From Chloroflexota bacterium (GTDB lineage Bacteria; Chloroflexota; Anaerolineae; Anaerolineales; Anaerolineaceae): DNA of 14,419 nucleotides. The notes beneath the pieces were generated by a model. The model ran no database searches. It was not told where the DNA came from and saw nothing but the letters and a program-made list of their open reading frames with translations. Location: NCBI GenBank assembly GCA_029777225.1, contig JAKOSR010000089.1, positions 1-14,419 of the forward strand, in the 5' to 3' direction. Of the stretch, positions 7,081-12,977 are shown one piece after another. Positions within the stretch are counted from its first letter, which is position 1; each line of letters begins with the position of its first letter. Both the position numbers and the translations under genes were made by a program.

Positions 7081-8130
7081 ATGAAAACACAAGTTGCTAT
7101 TAACGGTTTCGGTCGGATTGGCCGCCAGGTTCTGAAAGCGATTATGGAACGCGCTGGCGACGAGTTGGAAGTCGTGGCCATTAATGACCTGTTCGACTCC
7201 AAGACGAACGCCCACCTGTTCAAGTACGACTCCACCTATGGCCGGCTTGACCACGATGTGAAGGTTGCGGAAGATGGCAACCTGGTGATTGACGGGAAGC
7301 CCCTCAAGGTGTTTGCTGAAAAAGATCCTGGCAACCTGCCGTGGAAAGACCTTGGTGTGGATGTCGTAATCGAATCCACCGGTATCTTCACCAATGCCCG
7401 CTCAGAGAATGGCAAAATCGGCGCGGACGCGCACATCGTACGTGGCGGCGCCAAGAAGGTCATCATTTCCGCGCCTGCCAAGGGTGAAGACATCACCATC
7501 GTGCTCGGCGTCAATGAAGACAAGTATGACCCCGCCGTGCATAACATCATCTCCAACGCGTCCTGCACCACCAACTGCCTTGCACCTGCCGCCAAGATTG
7601 TGAACGACAGGTTCCACATCCTGAACGCTGTCATGACCACCATCCATTCCTACACCAACGACCAGGTCATCCTCGACCAGGGTCATAAGAAAGAATTGCG
7701 CCGCTCCCGTTCCGCCGGCCTAAACATCATCCCCACCACCACCGGTGCCGCCAAGGCTGTCGCCCTGGTCATCCCCGAGCTGAAGGGCAAGTTTGATGGT
7801 TATTCCTTACGCGTTCCCACGCCCACCGTGTCCGTGGTGGACTTTGTGGCCACCATTGAAAAACCCACCACCAAGGAAGAACTGAATGCTGCCTTCGTGG
7901 AAGCTTCAGAAGGCGCCCTCAAGGGCATTCTGGGTGTGACCACGGGTGATTACGACCAGCCATTGGTCTCCACCGACTTCAAGGGCGATCCCCGCTCCTC
8001 CATCGTAGACCTGGCCTACAACATGGTCATGGATGGCAACCTGGTGAAAGTGGTCACCTGGTACGATAACGAATGGGGTTATTCCTCCCGCACCGCGGAT
8101 TTGGCAAAGCTGGTTGCCTCGAAACTTTAA
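7081..8130 (+). CDS. gapA: Glyceraldehyde-3-phosphate dehydrogenase, type I
   Basis: GAPDH oxidises and phosphorylates glyceraldehyde 3-phosphate to 1,3-bisphosphoglycerate in cytoplasmic glycolysis and runs in reverse in gluconeogenesis. The 349-residue product has the dinucleotide-binding motif INGFGRIGR (7-15), Asp36 at the NAD-selective position (AINDLFD), the active-site SNASCTTNCLAP with catalytic Cys162, and His189 in IHSYTNDQ. The C-terminal block WYDNEWGYSSR is complete. The Asp favours NAD+ over NADP+. The start is supported by GGAGG ending six bases upstream of the ATG. It is followed by pgk on the same strand after 81 bases containing a terminator hairpin. The coenzyme preference is an inference from one residue and its context. 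Confidence 0.97.
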   Translation: MKTQVAINGFGRIGRQVLKAIMERAGDELEVVAINDLFDSKTNAHLFKYDSTYGRLDHDVKVAEDGNLVIDGKPLKVFAEKDPGNLPWKDLGVDVVIESTGIFTNARSENGKIGADAHIVRGGAKKVIISAPAKGEDITIVLGVNEDKYDPAVHNIISNASCTTNCLAPAAKIVNDRFHILNAVMTTIHSYTNDQVILDQGHKKELRRSRSAGLNIIPTTTGAAKAVALVIPELKGKFDGYSLRVPTPTVSVVDFVATIEKPTTKEELNAAFVEASEGALKGILGVTTGDYDQPLVSTDFKGDPRSSIVDLAYNMVMDGNLVKVVTWYDNEWGYSSRTADLAKLVASKL

Positions 8131-8156
8131 TCCAAACTGATAACGACATGAACTGG

Positions 8157-8195
8157 GTGCGCCTGCTGTTTTACGACAAGACAGGCGCACTTTTT
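8157..8195 (+). terminator. Terminator or attenuator between gapA and pgk
   Basis: GTGCGCCTG (8157-8165) pairs perfectly with CAGGCGCAC (8182-8190), followed by TTTTT (8191-8195). The pgk ribosome site begins a few bases later and no separate pgk promoter is evident, so this probably acts as a partial terminator that sets gapA above pgk. Confidence 0.85.
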
Positions 8196-8211
8196 ATAAA
8201 AAGGAGCTGCT

Positions 8212-9387
8212 ATGTTTAACAAGAAAATGGTTACTGACCTCGACGTTCAGGGCAAAAAAGTGCTGGTGCGCGTCGATTTCAACGTCCCGATTAAGGAAGG
8301 CAAAATTAAGGACGACACCCGCATCACCGCGGCATTGCCCACTATTCAATACCTATTGGACCATGGCGCGGCGGTCATCCTGGCCTCCCACCTGGGCCGG
8401 CCAAAGGACGAACCAGACCCGGCGTTTAGCCTGAAACCCGTGACCGACCACCTGGCGAAGCTGGTTTCCGCACCGGTCAAATTCGCGGAAGATTGCCGCG
8501 GACCCATAGCGCAAGCGGCGGCCGCGGCGCTCAAACCTGGCGAGATTCTCGTGTTGGAAAACACGCGTTTTTACGCAGGTGAAAGTAAAAATGACCCGGC
8601 CATGTCCAAGGACCTGGCCTCGCTGGCCGACCTGTATGTTAACGATGCCTTTGGCACCGCCCATCGCGCGCACTCCTCCACCGCTGGCGTGGCGGAATTT
8701 TTGCCGGGCGCGGCGGGCTTCCTGATGGAAAAAGAAATCAAATACCTGGGCAACGCGATTGACAACCCGGTACGGCCGTTCGTGGCCATTCTCGGTGGCG
8801 CCAAGATTAGCGACAAAATTGGTGTCATTGAAAACCTGCTCAAGAAAGCCGATAAGATTCTCATTGGCGGTGGCATGGCCAACACCTTCCTGAAGGCCAA
8901 GGGCTACGACATGGCGGATTCCCTGGTGGAAGCCGAATCCGTGGAAACAGCCGCTGGCCTGCTTGGAAAATCGGAAGGGAAACTGGATTTACCCTGTGAC
9001 CTGGTGATTGCCAGCGCGTTTGACGCTGAAGCGGAAAAGAAAACCATCCCCTTGGGCGATGTTCCGGCCGGCTGGCGCGTGCTGGATATCGGACCTGAAA
9101 CCGTGAAAGCCTTCGCTGCTGAAATTTCCTCAGCAGGAACCGTGGTCTGGAATGGACCCATGGGCGTGTTTGAATTCCCGCGGTTTGCTGAGGGCACGTT
9201 CGCCGTCGCGCATGCAGTGGCGGATAGCCACGCCATCAGTGTGATTGGCGGCGGCGATTCTGTCGCGGCGATTAACCAATCCGGCCTGAGCGACAAGATT
9301 ACGCACATTTCGACGGGTGGTGGTGCTTCGCTCGAAATGCTCGAAGGCCTGGAACTGCCAGGGCTGGCTGTTTTAGCGGACAAGTAA
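8212..9387 (+). CDS. pgk: Phosphoglycerate kinase
   Basis: PGK transfers phosphate from 1,3-bisphosphoglycerate to ADP, giving ATP and 3-phosphoglycerate, and directly follows GAPDH in glycolysis. The 391-residue product is full length for a bacterial PGK. Substrate-binding blocks are RVDFNVP (20-26), SHLGRP (59-64), ENTRF (116-120) and NDAFGTAHR (144-152). The nucleotide domain shows LGGAKISDKI, IGGGMANTF, VWNGPMGVFE, GGGDSVAAI and STGGGASLE. AGGAG five to six bases before the ATG supports the start. It lies 81 bases after gapA and probably shares its transcript through read-through of the intervening hairpin. No triosephosphate isomerase fusion is present; tpiA is a separate gene further downstream. 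Confidence 0.97.
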   Translation: MFNKKMVTDLDVQGKKVLVRVDFNVPIKEGKIKDDTRITAALPTIQYLLDHGAAVILASHLGRPKDEPDPAFSLKPVTDHLAKLVSAPVKFAEDCRGPIAQAAAAALKPGEILVLENTRFYAGESKNDPAMSKDLASLADLYVNDAFGTAHRAHSSTAGVAEFLPGAAGFLMEKEIKYLGNAIDNPVRPFVAILGGAKISDKIGVIENLLKKADKILIGGGMANTFLKAKGYDMADSLVEAESVETAAGLLGKSEGKLDLPCDLVIASAFDAEAEKKTIPLGDVPAGWRVLDIGPETVKAFAAEISSAGTVVWNGPMGVFEFPRFAEGTFAVAHAVADSHAISVIGGGDSVAAINQSGLSDKITHISTGGGASLEMLEGLELPGLAVLADK

Positions 9388-9403
9388 ACCTGTTTCAATC
9401 CTC

Positions 9404-9437
9404 ATAGCCGCCCTTGCAGAGGGCGGCTATTGGTTTT
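9404..9437 (+). terminator. Terminator after pgk
   Basis: ATAGCCGCCC (9404-9413) pairs perfectly with GGGCGGCTAT (9421-9430) across a 7-base loop. The following tract is TGGTTTT, a broken T-run, so the stem is strong but release may be imperfect. Confidence 0.75.
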
Positions 9438-9490
9438 GACCGTTTGGTTATTCTTGCGCGCATGCCTCTGATTGCTCGCGAGGGAAAGTA

Positions 9491-9553
9491 GGGGTCCTGG
9501 CGGATTAACCCTGCTCAGCTGACCTCCTAAAGGAGGCCAGCGCCCCGAGCAGG
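9491..9553. other. GC-rich structured element between pgk and the first lipoprotein gene
   Basis: One fold is a nested hairpin: CCTGCTC (9510-9516) with GAGCAGG (9547-9553), GCTG (9518-9521) with CAGC (9538-9541), and CCTCC (9523-9527) with GGAGG (9532-9536) around a TAAA loop. A second fold, excluding the two outer helices, pairs GGGG (9491-9494) with CCCC (9543-9546) and CTGG (9497-9500) with CCAG (9537-9540) while keeping the CCTCC/GGAGG tip. There is no T-run on either strand. It lies upstream of the candidate -10 of the lipoprotein gene. It does not resemble any RNA family I know, and it may be an operator or a chance structure. Confidence 0.45.
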
Positions 9554-9563
9554 ATGAAAAAAG

Positions 9564-9572
9564 TGTTACAAT
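9564..9572 (+). promoter_or_regulatory. Extended -10 promoter of the first lipoprotein gene
   Basis: TGTTACAAT combines TGn with the -10 TACAAT (five of six). No -35 is recognisable. TGTTACA is repeated at 9578-9584, 14 bases on. Predicted start is near 9579, a leader of about 54 nt before the ATG at 9633. The same TGTTACAAT precedes tpiA. Confidence 0.5.
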
Positions 9573-9632
9573 CGAAATGTTACACTCATTGGTAAAGCAA
9601 ATTTTGAAAAGAGATAACAGGAGATAAAGAGC

Positions 9633-10319
9633 ATGAAGAAACACTCCATAATGCGATATTCTATTTTGGTGGTTATCCTGGTAGCCGGTATGCTTTTGGC
9701 TGCCTGCCGGCCCACCACTGAGCCAACCCCTTCGGCGGAAGAAGTGGCACAACAAGTGGCCGCCACCCAACAGGCCAAGGCCACCCAAAACGCGGTGGAG
9801 ACCCTCATCGCCGAGGTAACCCGCCTGAGCGCCCCTACCACGACCCCTGTACCCACCAATACGCCCGCTCCCACCCCTACCCAGTCCGCCCCGACCGCGA
9901 TTATTGGCTCGCCAGTGGCGGCCACCGCCACCGCGACCACCGCGCCCGCGGACACGGGCAGCAAATGCTACAAGATGGAATTCTTGGGTGATGTCAATTA
10001 TCCGCCGGCCACTGTGGTCACCCCTGGCAAGGAATTTGACAAGACCTGGCAGGTGCGCAACGCCGGCACGTGTGCCTGGTCGACCGATTTCGATTTGTTG
10101 TTGGTCGGTGGGGACGCAATGGGTACCAACAAGCGCGGGGATATCACCAGCGTGGTTTATCCGGGTGATATCGTGGACCTCACCATTCGCATGAAAGCGC
10201 CCCTGACTGAAGGCACTTATTACGGCTACTGGATGATTGTCGACCCCTTGGGCGCTCGCTTTGGGTATGGACCGAACAACGAATGGTCCCTAGGCATCGA
10301 GATTGAAGTCAAGAAGTAA
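9633..10319 (+). CDS. Lipoprotein with one NBR1-type Ig-like domain
   Basis: The 228-residue product starts with a lipoprotein signal: basic MKK, a hydrophobic stretch, and lipobox LLAAC with Cys25 as the predicted lipidated residue. A helical Gln/Ala-rich stretch (about 35-65) and a Thr/Pro linker (about 67-108) follow. Residues about 113-226 match the NBR1-type Ig-like domain, with the block FDKTWQVRNAGTCAWS (135-150), PGDIVDLTI (177-185) and GTYYGYW (194-200). Cys112 and Cys147 may form a disulfide. This domain is frequent in Chloroflexota surface proteins; its role there is not established. AGGAG upstream supports the start. The next gene is a longer paralogue in its Ig region. A terminator follows, so it is probably monocistronic. 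Function is unknown; binding to wall or extracellular polymers is only a guess. Confidence 0.85.
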   Translation: MKKHSIMRYSILVVILVAGMLLAACRPTTEPTPSAEEVAQQVAATQQAKATQNAVETLIAEVTRLSAPTTTPVPTNTPAPTPTQSAPTAIIGSPVAATATATTAPADTGSKCYKMEFLGDVNYPPATVVTPGKEFDKTWQVRNAGTCAWSTDFDLLLVGGDAMGTNKRGDITSVVYPGDIVDLTIRMKAPLTEGTYYGYWMIVDPLGARFGYGPNNEWSLGIEIEVKK

Positions 10320-10339
10320 GAGTGAAACTGCTCCAAATG

Positions 10340-10366
10340 AAAGCCGCCTGAACAGCGGCTTTTTTT
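10340..10366 (+). terminator. Terminator after the first lipoprotein gene
   Basis: AAAGCCGC (10340-10347), loop CTGAACA and GCGGCTTT (10355-10362) form a compact GC stem running into seven T (10360-10366). It lies 20 bases past the stop codon. Confidence 0.9.
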
Positions 10367-10450
10367 ACACCTCAAAGGGAACAAATGACAAGCCAGTTCC
10401 GTCATATGGATATCTGAACAGAATGTCGGATTTAATTAAGGAGCGTTGAG

Positions 10451-11677
10451 ATGAAAAACAAGACAAATCGACCAAACCGATGGACAATCCTCCTGGGTAC
10501 TGGATTGGCTGTCGCGCTGTTTATCGCGGCATGTAATATCCCGCTCAGCCCAACCAATACCGGGGACCCGGTGGAGCAAGCCATCCAAACCCTGCAAGCC
10601 CAGGCTACACAGGATTTTTACGCCACTGTGGTTGCCCAGCTGACCCCAACCGCGACGTTGGCCGCCCAACCGGGTGAAACCACAGTTGCCCCAACCCAGC
10701 CCCAACCCACGGCAACCCAGGTTCCCACGATTATCGTGGTGACGGCCACCCCGTTGCCGCCCACAGCGGTGCCGCCTACAGCTACACCCATTCCGCCTTC
10801 ACCGACCCCCATCCCTTGCAACCAGGTGACCTATATTGACGATATCACCTACCCGGATGGCACCAAGGTGGTCGCGAACACGAGCTTTACCAAAACCTGG
10901 CGGGTTAAGAACACTGGTTCCTGCACATGGAACGACCAGTATGACATCGCTTTCGTGAAGGGCGACCAGATGGGCGCCGCGGCTTATTATGACCTCCCCA
11001 AGGCCGTGAAACCTGGTGAGACCATCGACATCAGCATCCCGATGACGGCTCCTGCCTCGGTGGGCACCTACAAGGGCCATTGGCAGCTGGTGAACCCGAA
11101 TGGCGTCAAGTTTGGGACAGGTGCGGAGTCCAAGGGCACCTTCTGGGTGGAAATTAACGTCATCGATGGGAAGGGCATGGTTTATAACTTTGCCACCAGC
11201 GCTTGCGATGCAAAGTGGTCCAATAGCCTAAAAAGCAACTTACCCTGCCCTGGCAGCGAGACCTCCTCTGATAACGGCTACGTCCTTACCAAGAAGAATC
11301 CCATTCGGGAAGACGGCGCCAAGGAAAATGAGATTGGCCTAATCACACGGCCGGATGATTCGGGGGGTGGTTACATCCAGGGCATTTACCCGGCGTTCCC
11401 GATCAAGAATGGAGATCGCTTCAGAGCAGCCCTTCAATGCGAGGGCAACAGCCCGAAGTGCAAGCTGAAGTTCGAGCTGTACTACCGTCTGCTGGATGGC
11501 AAACCGACTGAACTAGGTGAGTGGCACGAGATTTCAGATAATCTCTGGAGTAAGGTTGATATCGATCTCTCTGCCCTGGCTGGAGAAAAGGTGGAGTTCT
11601 ACCTGGTGGTCTGGAACGATGGCACTTCGGTGGATAACCGCGGCTTGTGGTTGAACCCAATCATCTATCGTCCATAA
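10451..11677 (+). CDS. Lipoprotein with NBR1-type Ig-like domain and C-terminal beta-rich domain
   Basis: The 408-residue product has a lipoprotein signal (lipobox FIAAC, Cys28), a Pro/Thr-rich linker (about 64-121), an NBR1-type Ig-like domain (about 123-236) and a further domain (about 243-408). The Ig block includes FTKTWRVKNTGSCTWN (146-161), PGETIDISI (188-196) and GTYKGHW (205-211), clearly related to the preceding gene. The C-terminal domain is rich in predicted beta strands and has four cysteines (252, 266, 330, 337) plus the blocks GYIQGIYPAF (307-316), IDLSALAG (371-378) and GLWLNPII (398-405). Similar Ig-plus-C-terminal arrangements are, from memory, common in Chloroflexota lipoproteins; the domain could be a carbohydrate-binding jelly roll, but this is a guess. 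AAGGAG nine bases before the ATG supports the start. No convincing promoter was found in the 131-base gap before it. Confidence 0.86.
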   Translation: MKNKTNRPNRWTILLGTGLAVALFIAACNIPLSPTNTGDPVEQAIQTLQAQATQDFYATVVAQLTPTATLAAQPGETTVAPTQPQPTATQVPTIIVVTATPLPPTAVPPTATPIPPSPTPIPCNQVTYIDDITYPDGTKVVANTSFTKTWRVKNTGSCTWNDQYDIAFVKGDQMGAAAYYDLPKAVKPGETIDISIPMTAPASVGTYKGHWQLVNPNGVKFGTGAESKGTFWVEINVIDGKGMVYNFATSACDAKWSNSLKSNLPCPGSETSSDNGYVLTKKNPIREDGAKENEIGLITRPDDSGGGYIQGIYPAFPIKNGDRFRAALQCEGNSPKCKLKFELYYRLLDGKPTELGEWHEISDNLWSKVDIDLSALAGEKVEFYLVVWNDGTSVDNRGLWLNPIIYRP

Positions 11678-11698
11678 TCAATAAAGGCTTTACCATCA

Positions 11699-11723
11699 AG
11701 GGCTGCCATTGGCAGCCCTTTTT
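11699..11723 (+). terminator. Terminator after the second lipoprotein gene
   Basis: AGGGCTGCC (11699-11707), loop ATT and GGCAGCCCT (11711-11719) form a perfect 9-bp stem running into TTTTT. It lies 21 bases past the stop codon. Confidence 0.9.
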
Positions 11724-11774
11724 CGTCTGATTTGGATGTTTTCCCGCTAATCACGCGCCGCCCCCGAGCGCCCG

Positions 11775-11783
11775 TGTTACAAT
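11775..11783 (+). promoter_or_regulatory. Extended -10 promoter of tpiA
   Basis: TGTTACAAT gives TGn plus -10 TACAAT. No -35 is visible at the normal distance. The sequence GTGTTACAAT followed within one base by CGAAA is the same as upstream of the first lipoprotein gene. Predicted start is near 11790, a leader of about 36 nt. Confidence 0.5.
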
Positions 11784-11825
11784 ACGAAAGTCAATGACTA
11801 GTTGAGAAGCTGAAAGGAATCCTCG

Positions 11826-12587
11826 ATGAAAACAAGAAAACCAATGGTTGCTGGTAACTGGAAGATGAACAAGACCCCAACAGAGGCCAGGGATTTAATC
11901 CGGGGTTTGCTGCCTGAGCTCAAGGACGTGGAAGCTGTGGATGTGGTGGTTTGCCCACCCTTCGTGTGTCTTGGTGTGGCCAGCGTGGAATTGGCTGGGT
12001 CCAAAATCGCGCTTGGCGCGCAAAACCTGCATTGGCAGGCCTCCGGAGCTTACACCGGCGAAATATCTGCTGGCATGCTCAAGGAACTCTGCCAGTATGT
12101 AATCATCGGGCACTCAGAGCGCCGGGCAATGTTTGGGGAAACCGACGAATCGGTCAACAAGAAGGTGCTTGCCGCCCTGGCTGCCGGCCTTAAGCCGATT
12201 GTCTGCGTTGGGGAGACCTTTGATGAAAACCAGGCTGGCAAAACCGCCGAAGTGGTGGGGCGCATGGTGTGGGAAGGGCTCAAAAACCTTGACGCGGAAC
12301 AAGCCGCGCTAATTGTGGTTGCCTACGAACCCGTCTGGGCGATTGGGACTGGCCTGGCCGCCACACCCGAAGGCGCGAATTCGGTCCACAAAGACGTCAT
12401 CCGTCCCATCTTGCGGGAAATGTTTGGAGCCGAGGTGGGGGATGGCATGCGAATTCTCTACGGCGGTTCGGTCACCGCGGCCAACGCAGCTGAACTGTTT
12501 GCCCAGTCCGACATCGATGGTGGACTGATTGGTGGCGCGAGTTTGAAAGTGGAGTCCTTCACGGCAATTGTGAAGGCGGCTCTTTAA
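11826..12587 (+). CDS. tpiA: Triosephosphate isomerase
   Basis: TPI interconverts dihydroxyacetone phosphate and glyceraldehyde 3-phosphate in glycolysis. The 253-residue (beta/alpha)8 barrel shows AGNWKMN (9-15) with substrate-binding Lys13, IIGHSERR with catalytic His96, VAYEPVWAIGTG with catalytic Glu168 and the flexible loop 6 after it, and the phosphate-binding block YGGSV near the C-terminus. Length and motifs are normal. AAAGGAA about eight bases before the ATG supports the start. It completes the gapA-pgk-tpiA glycolytic set, although two lipoprotein genes and three terminators separate it from pgk, and it has its own candidate promoter. Confidence 0.97.
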   Translation: MKTRKPMVAGNWKMNKTPTEARDLIRGLLPELKDVEAVDVVVCPPFVCLGVASVELAGSKIALGAQNLHWQASGAYTGEISAGMLKELCQYVIIGHSERRAMFGETDESVNKKVLAALAAGLKPIVCVGETFDENQAGKTAEVVGRMVWEGLKNLDAEQAALIVVAYEPVWAIGTGLAATPEGANSVHKDVIRPILREMFGAEVGDGMRILYGGSVTAANAAELFAQSDIDGGLIGGASLKVESFTAIVKAAL

Positions 12588-12603
12588 TTTGTGTTAAGTT
12601 TAC

Positions 12604-12630
12604 GCAGGGCGGATGCACCGCCCTGCTTTT
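12604..12630 (+). terminator. Terminator after tpiA
   Basis: GCAGGGCGG (12604-12612), loop ATGCA and CCGCCCTGC (12618-12626) form a perfect 9-bp stem followed by TTTT. It lies 16 bases past the tpiA stop. Confidence 0.88.
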
Positions 12631-12666
12631 ACGCCAGCTGGTGGAAAAACAAAGGCTTTGTTGAAC

Positions 12667-12694
12667 TTGACAAGCTTGTTTTCCCACCTATAAT
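12667..12694 (+). promoter_or_regulatory. Consensus sigma70-type promoter of the pheST operon
   Basis: TTGACA (12667-12672) and TATAAT (12689-12694) are both perfect hexamers with a 16-base spacer. Predicted start is near 12701, immediately before the T-box leader. A strong constitutive promoter controlled by downstream antitermination is typical for T-box genes. Confidence 0.9.
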
Positions 12695-12700
12695 AAGAAA

Positions 12701-12946
12701 ATCGACTGGGATCGAGGAAAGTAAACCGCGCGTGCCCAACAGGGAAGCGCCGCCAGGACTGAGAGCGGCGCCCGGAAAATGACGGTTGAAGTTCCCTCGG
12801 GAGTTGCGCGGGTGAAACCATTTGGCCAGTAGTCCGCGCCGGGCATTCCCGTTACAGGATGAGCTCAAGTGGGTAGCTTTATTAAGCTGCCAATAAGGGT
12901 GGTACCGCGGAATCCCTGCCCGTCCCTTTATTTGGGCGGGTTTTTT
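12701..12946 (+). promoter_or_regulatory. T-box leader of pheST, Phe (UUC) specifier
   Basis: The leader senses uncharged tRNA-Phe and prevents early termination. Stem I base ACTGG (12705-12709) pairs with CCAGT (12826-12830); a kink-turn-like GAGGAAAGTA follows; CCGCGC (12726-12731) pairs with GCGCGG (12806-12811). The AG bulge AGGGAAGC and distal loop CTGAGAG are present. The specifier lies in TTGAAGTTCCC, giving TTC at 12792-12794, which agrees with the downstream PheRS genes. Stem III is GGTAGCTT (12872-12879) with AAGCTGCC (12884-12891). The T-box AGGGTGGTACCGCG (12896-12909) can pair through CGTCCCT (12921-12927) as antiterminator, or CCCGTCC (12919-12925) can pair with GGGCGGG (12934-12940) plus a T-run as terminator. 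Confidence 0.95.
12919..12946 (+). terminator. Regulated terminator of the T-box leader
   Basis: CCCGTCC (12919-12925) pairs with GGGCGGG (12934-12940, one G-U) and is followed by six T. Its 5' arm overlaps the antiterminator sequence CGTCCCT, so the two folds exclude each other. Confidence 0.92.
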
Positions 12947-12977
12947 ATTTCCAGGCATGGATATGGTGAGGTAGAGA

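Noticed and set aside
9491..9553. Possible tRNA or known RNA, because parts resemble D-arm and T-loop sequences
   Set aside because: The span between the outer GGGG/CCCC pairs is only 56 bases, there is no contiguous 7-bp acceptor stem and no proper T-arm. It does not match signal recognition particle RNA or a riboswitch I know.
9402..9964. Minus-strand reading frames opposite the first lipoprotein gene
   Set aside because: They are low-complexity mirrors of the Thr/Pro/Ala linker on the + strand with no supporting start sites.
10385..10415. Promoter for the second lipoprotein gene (ATGACA with TATGGA or ATATCT)
   Set aside because: The spacing is 14 or 19 bases and the -10 matches are poor, so it was not called.
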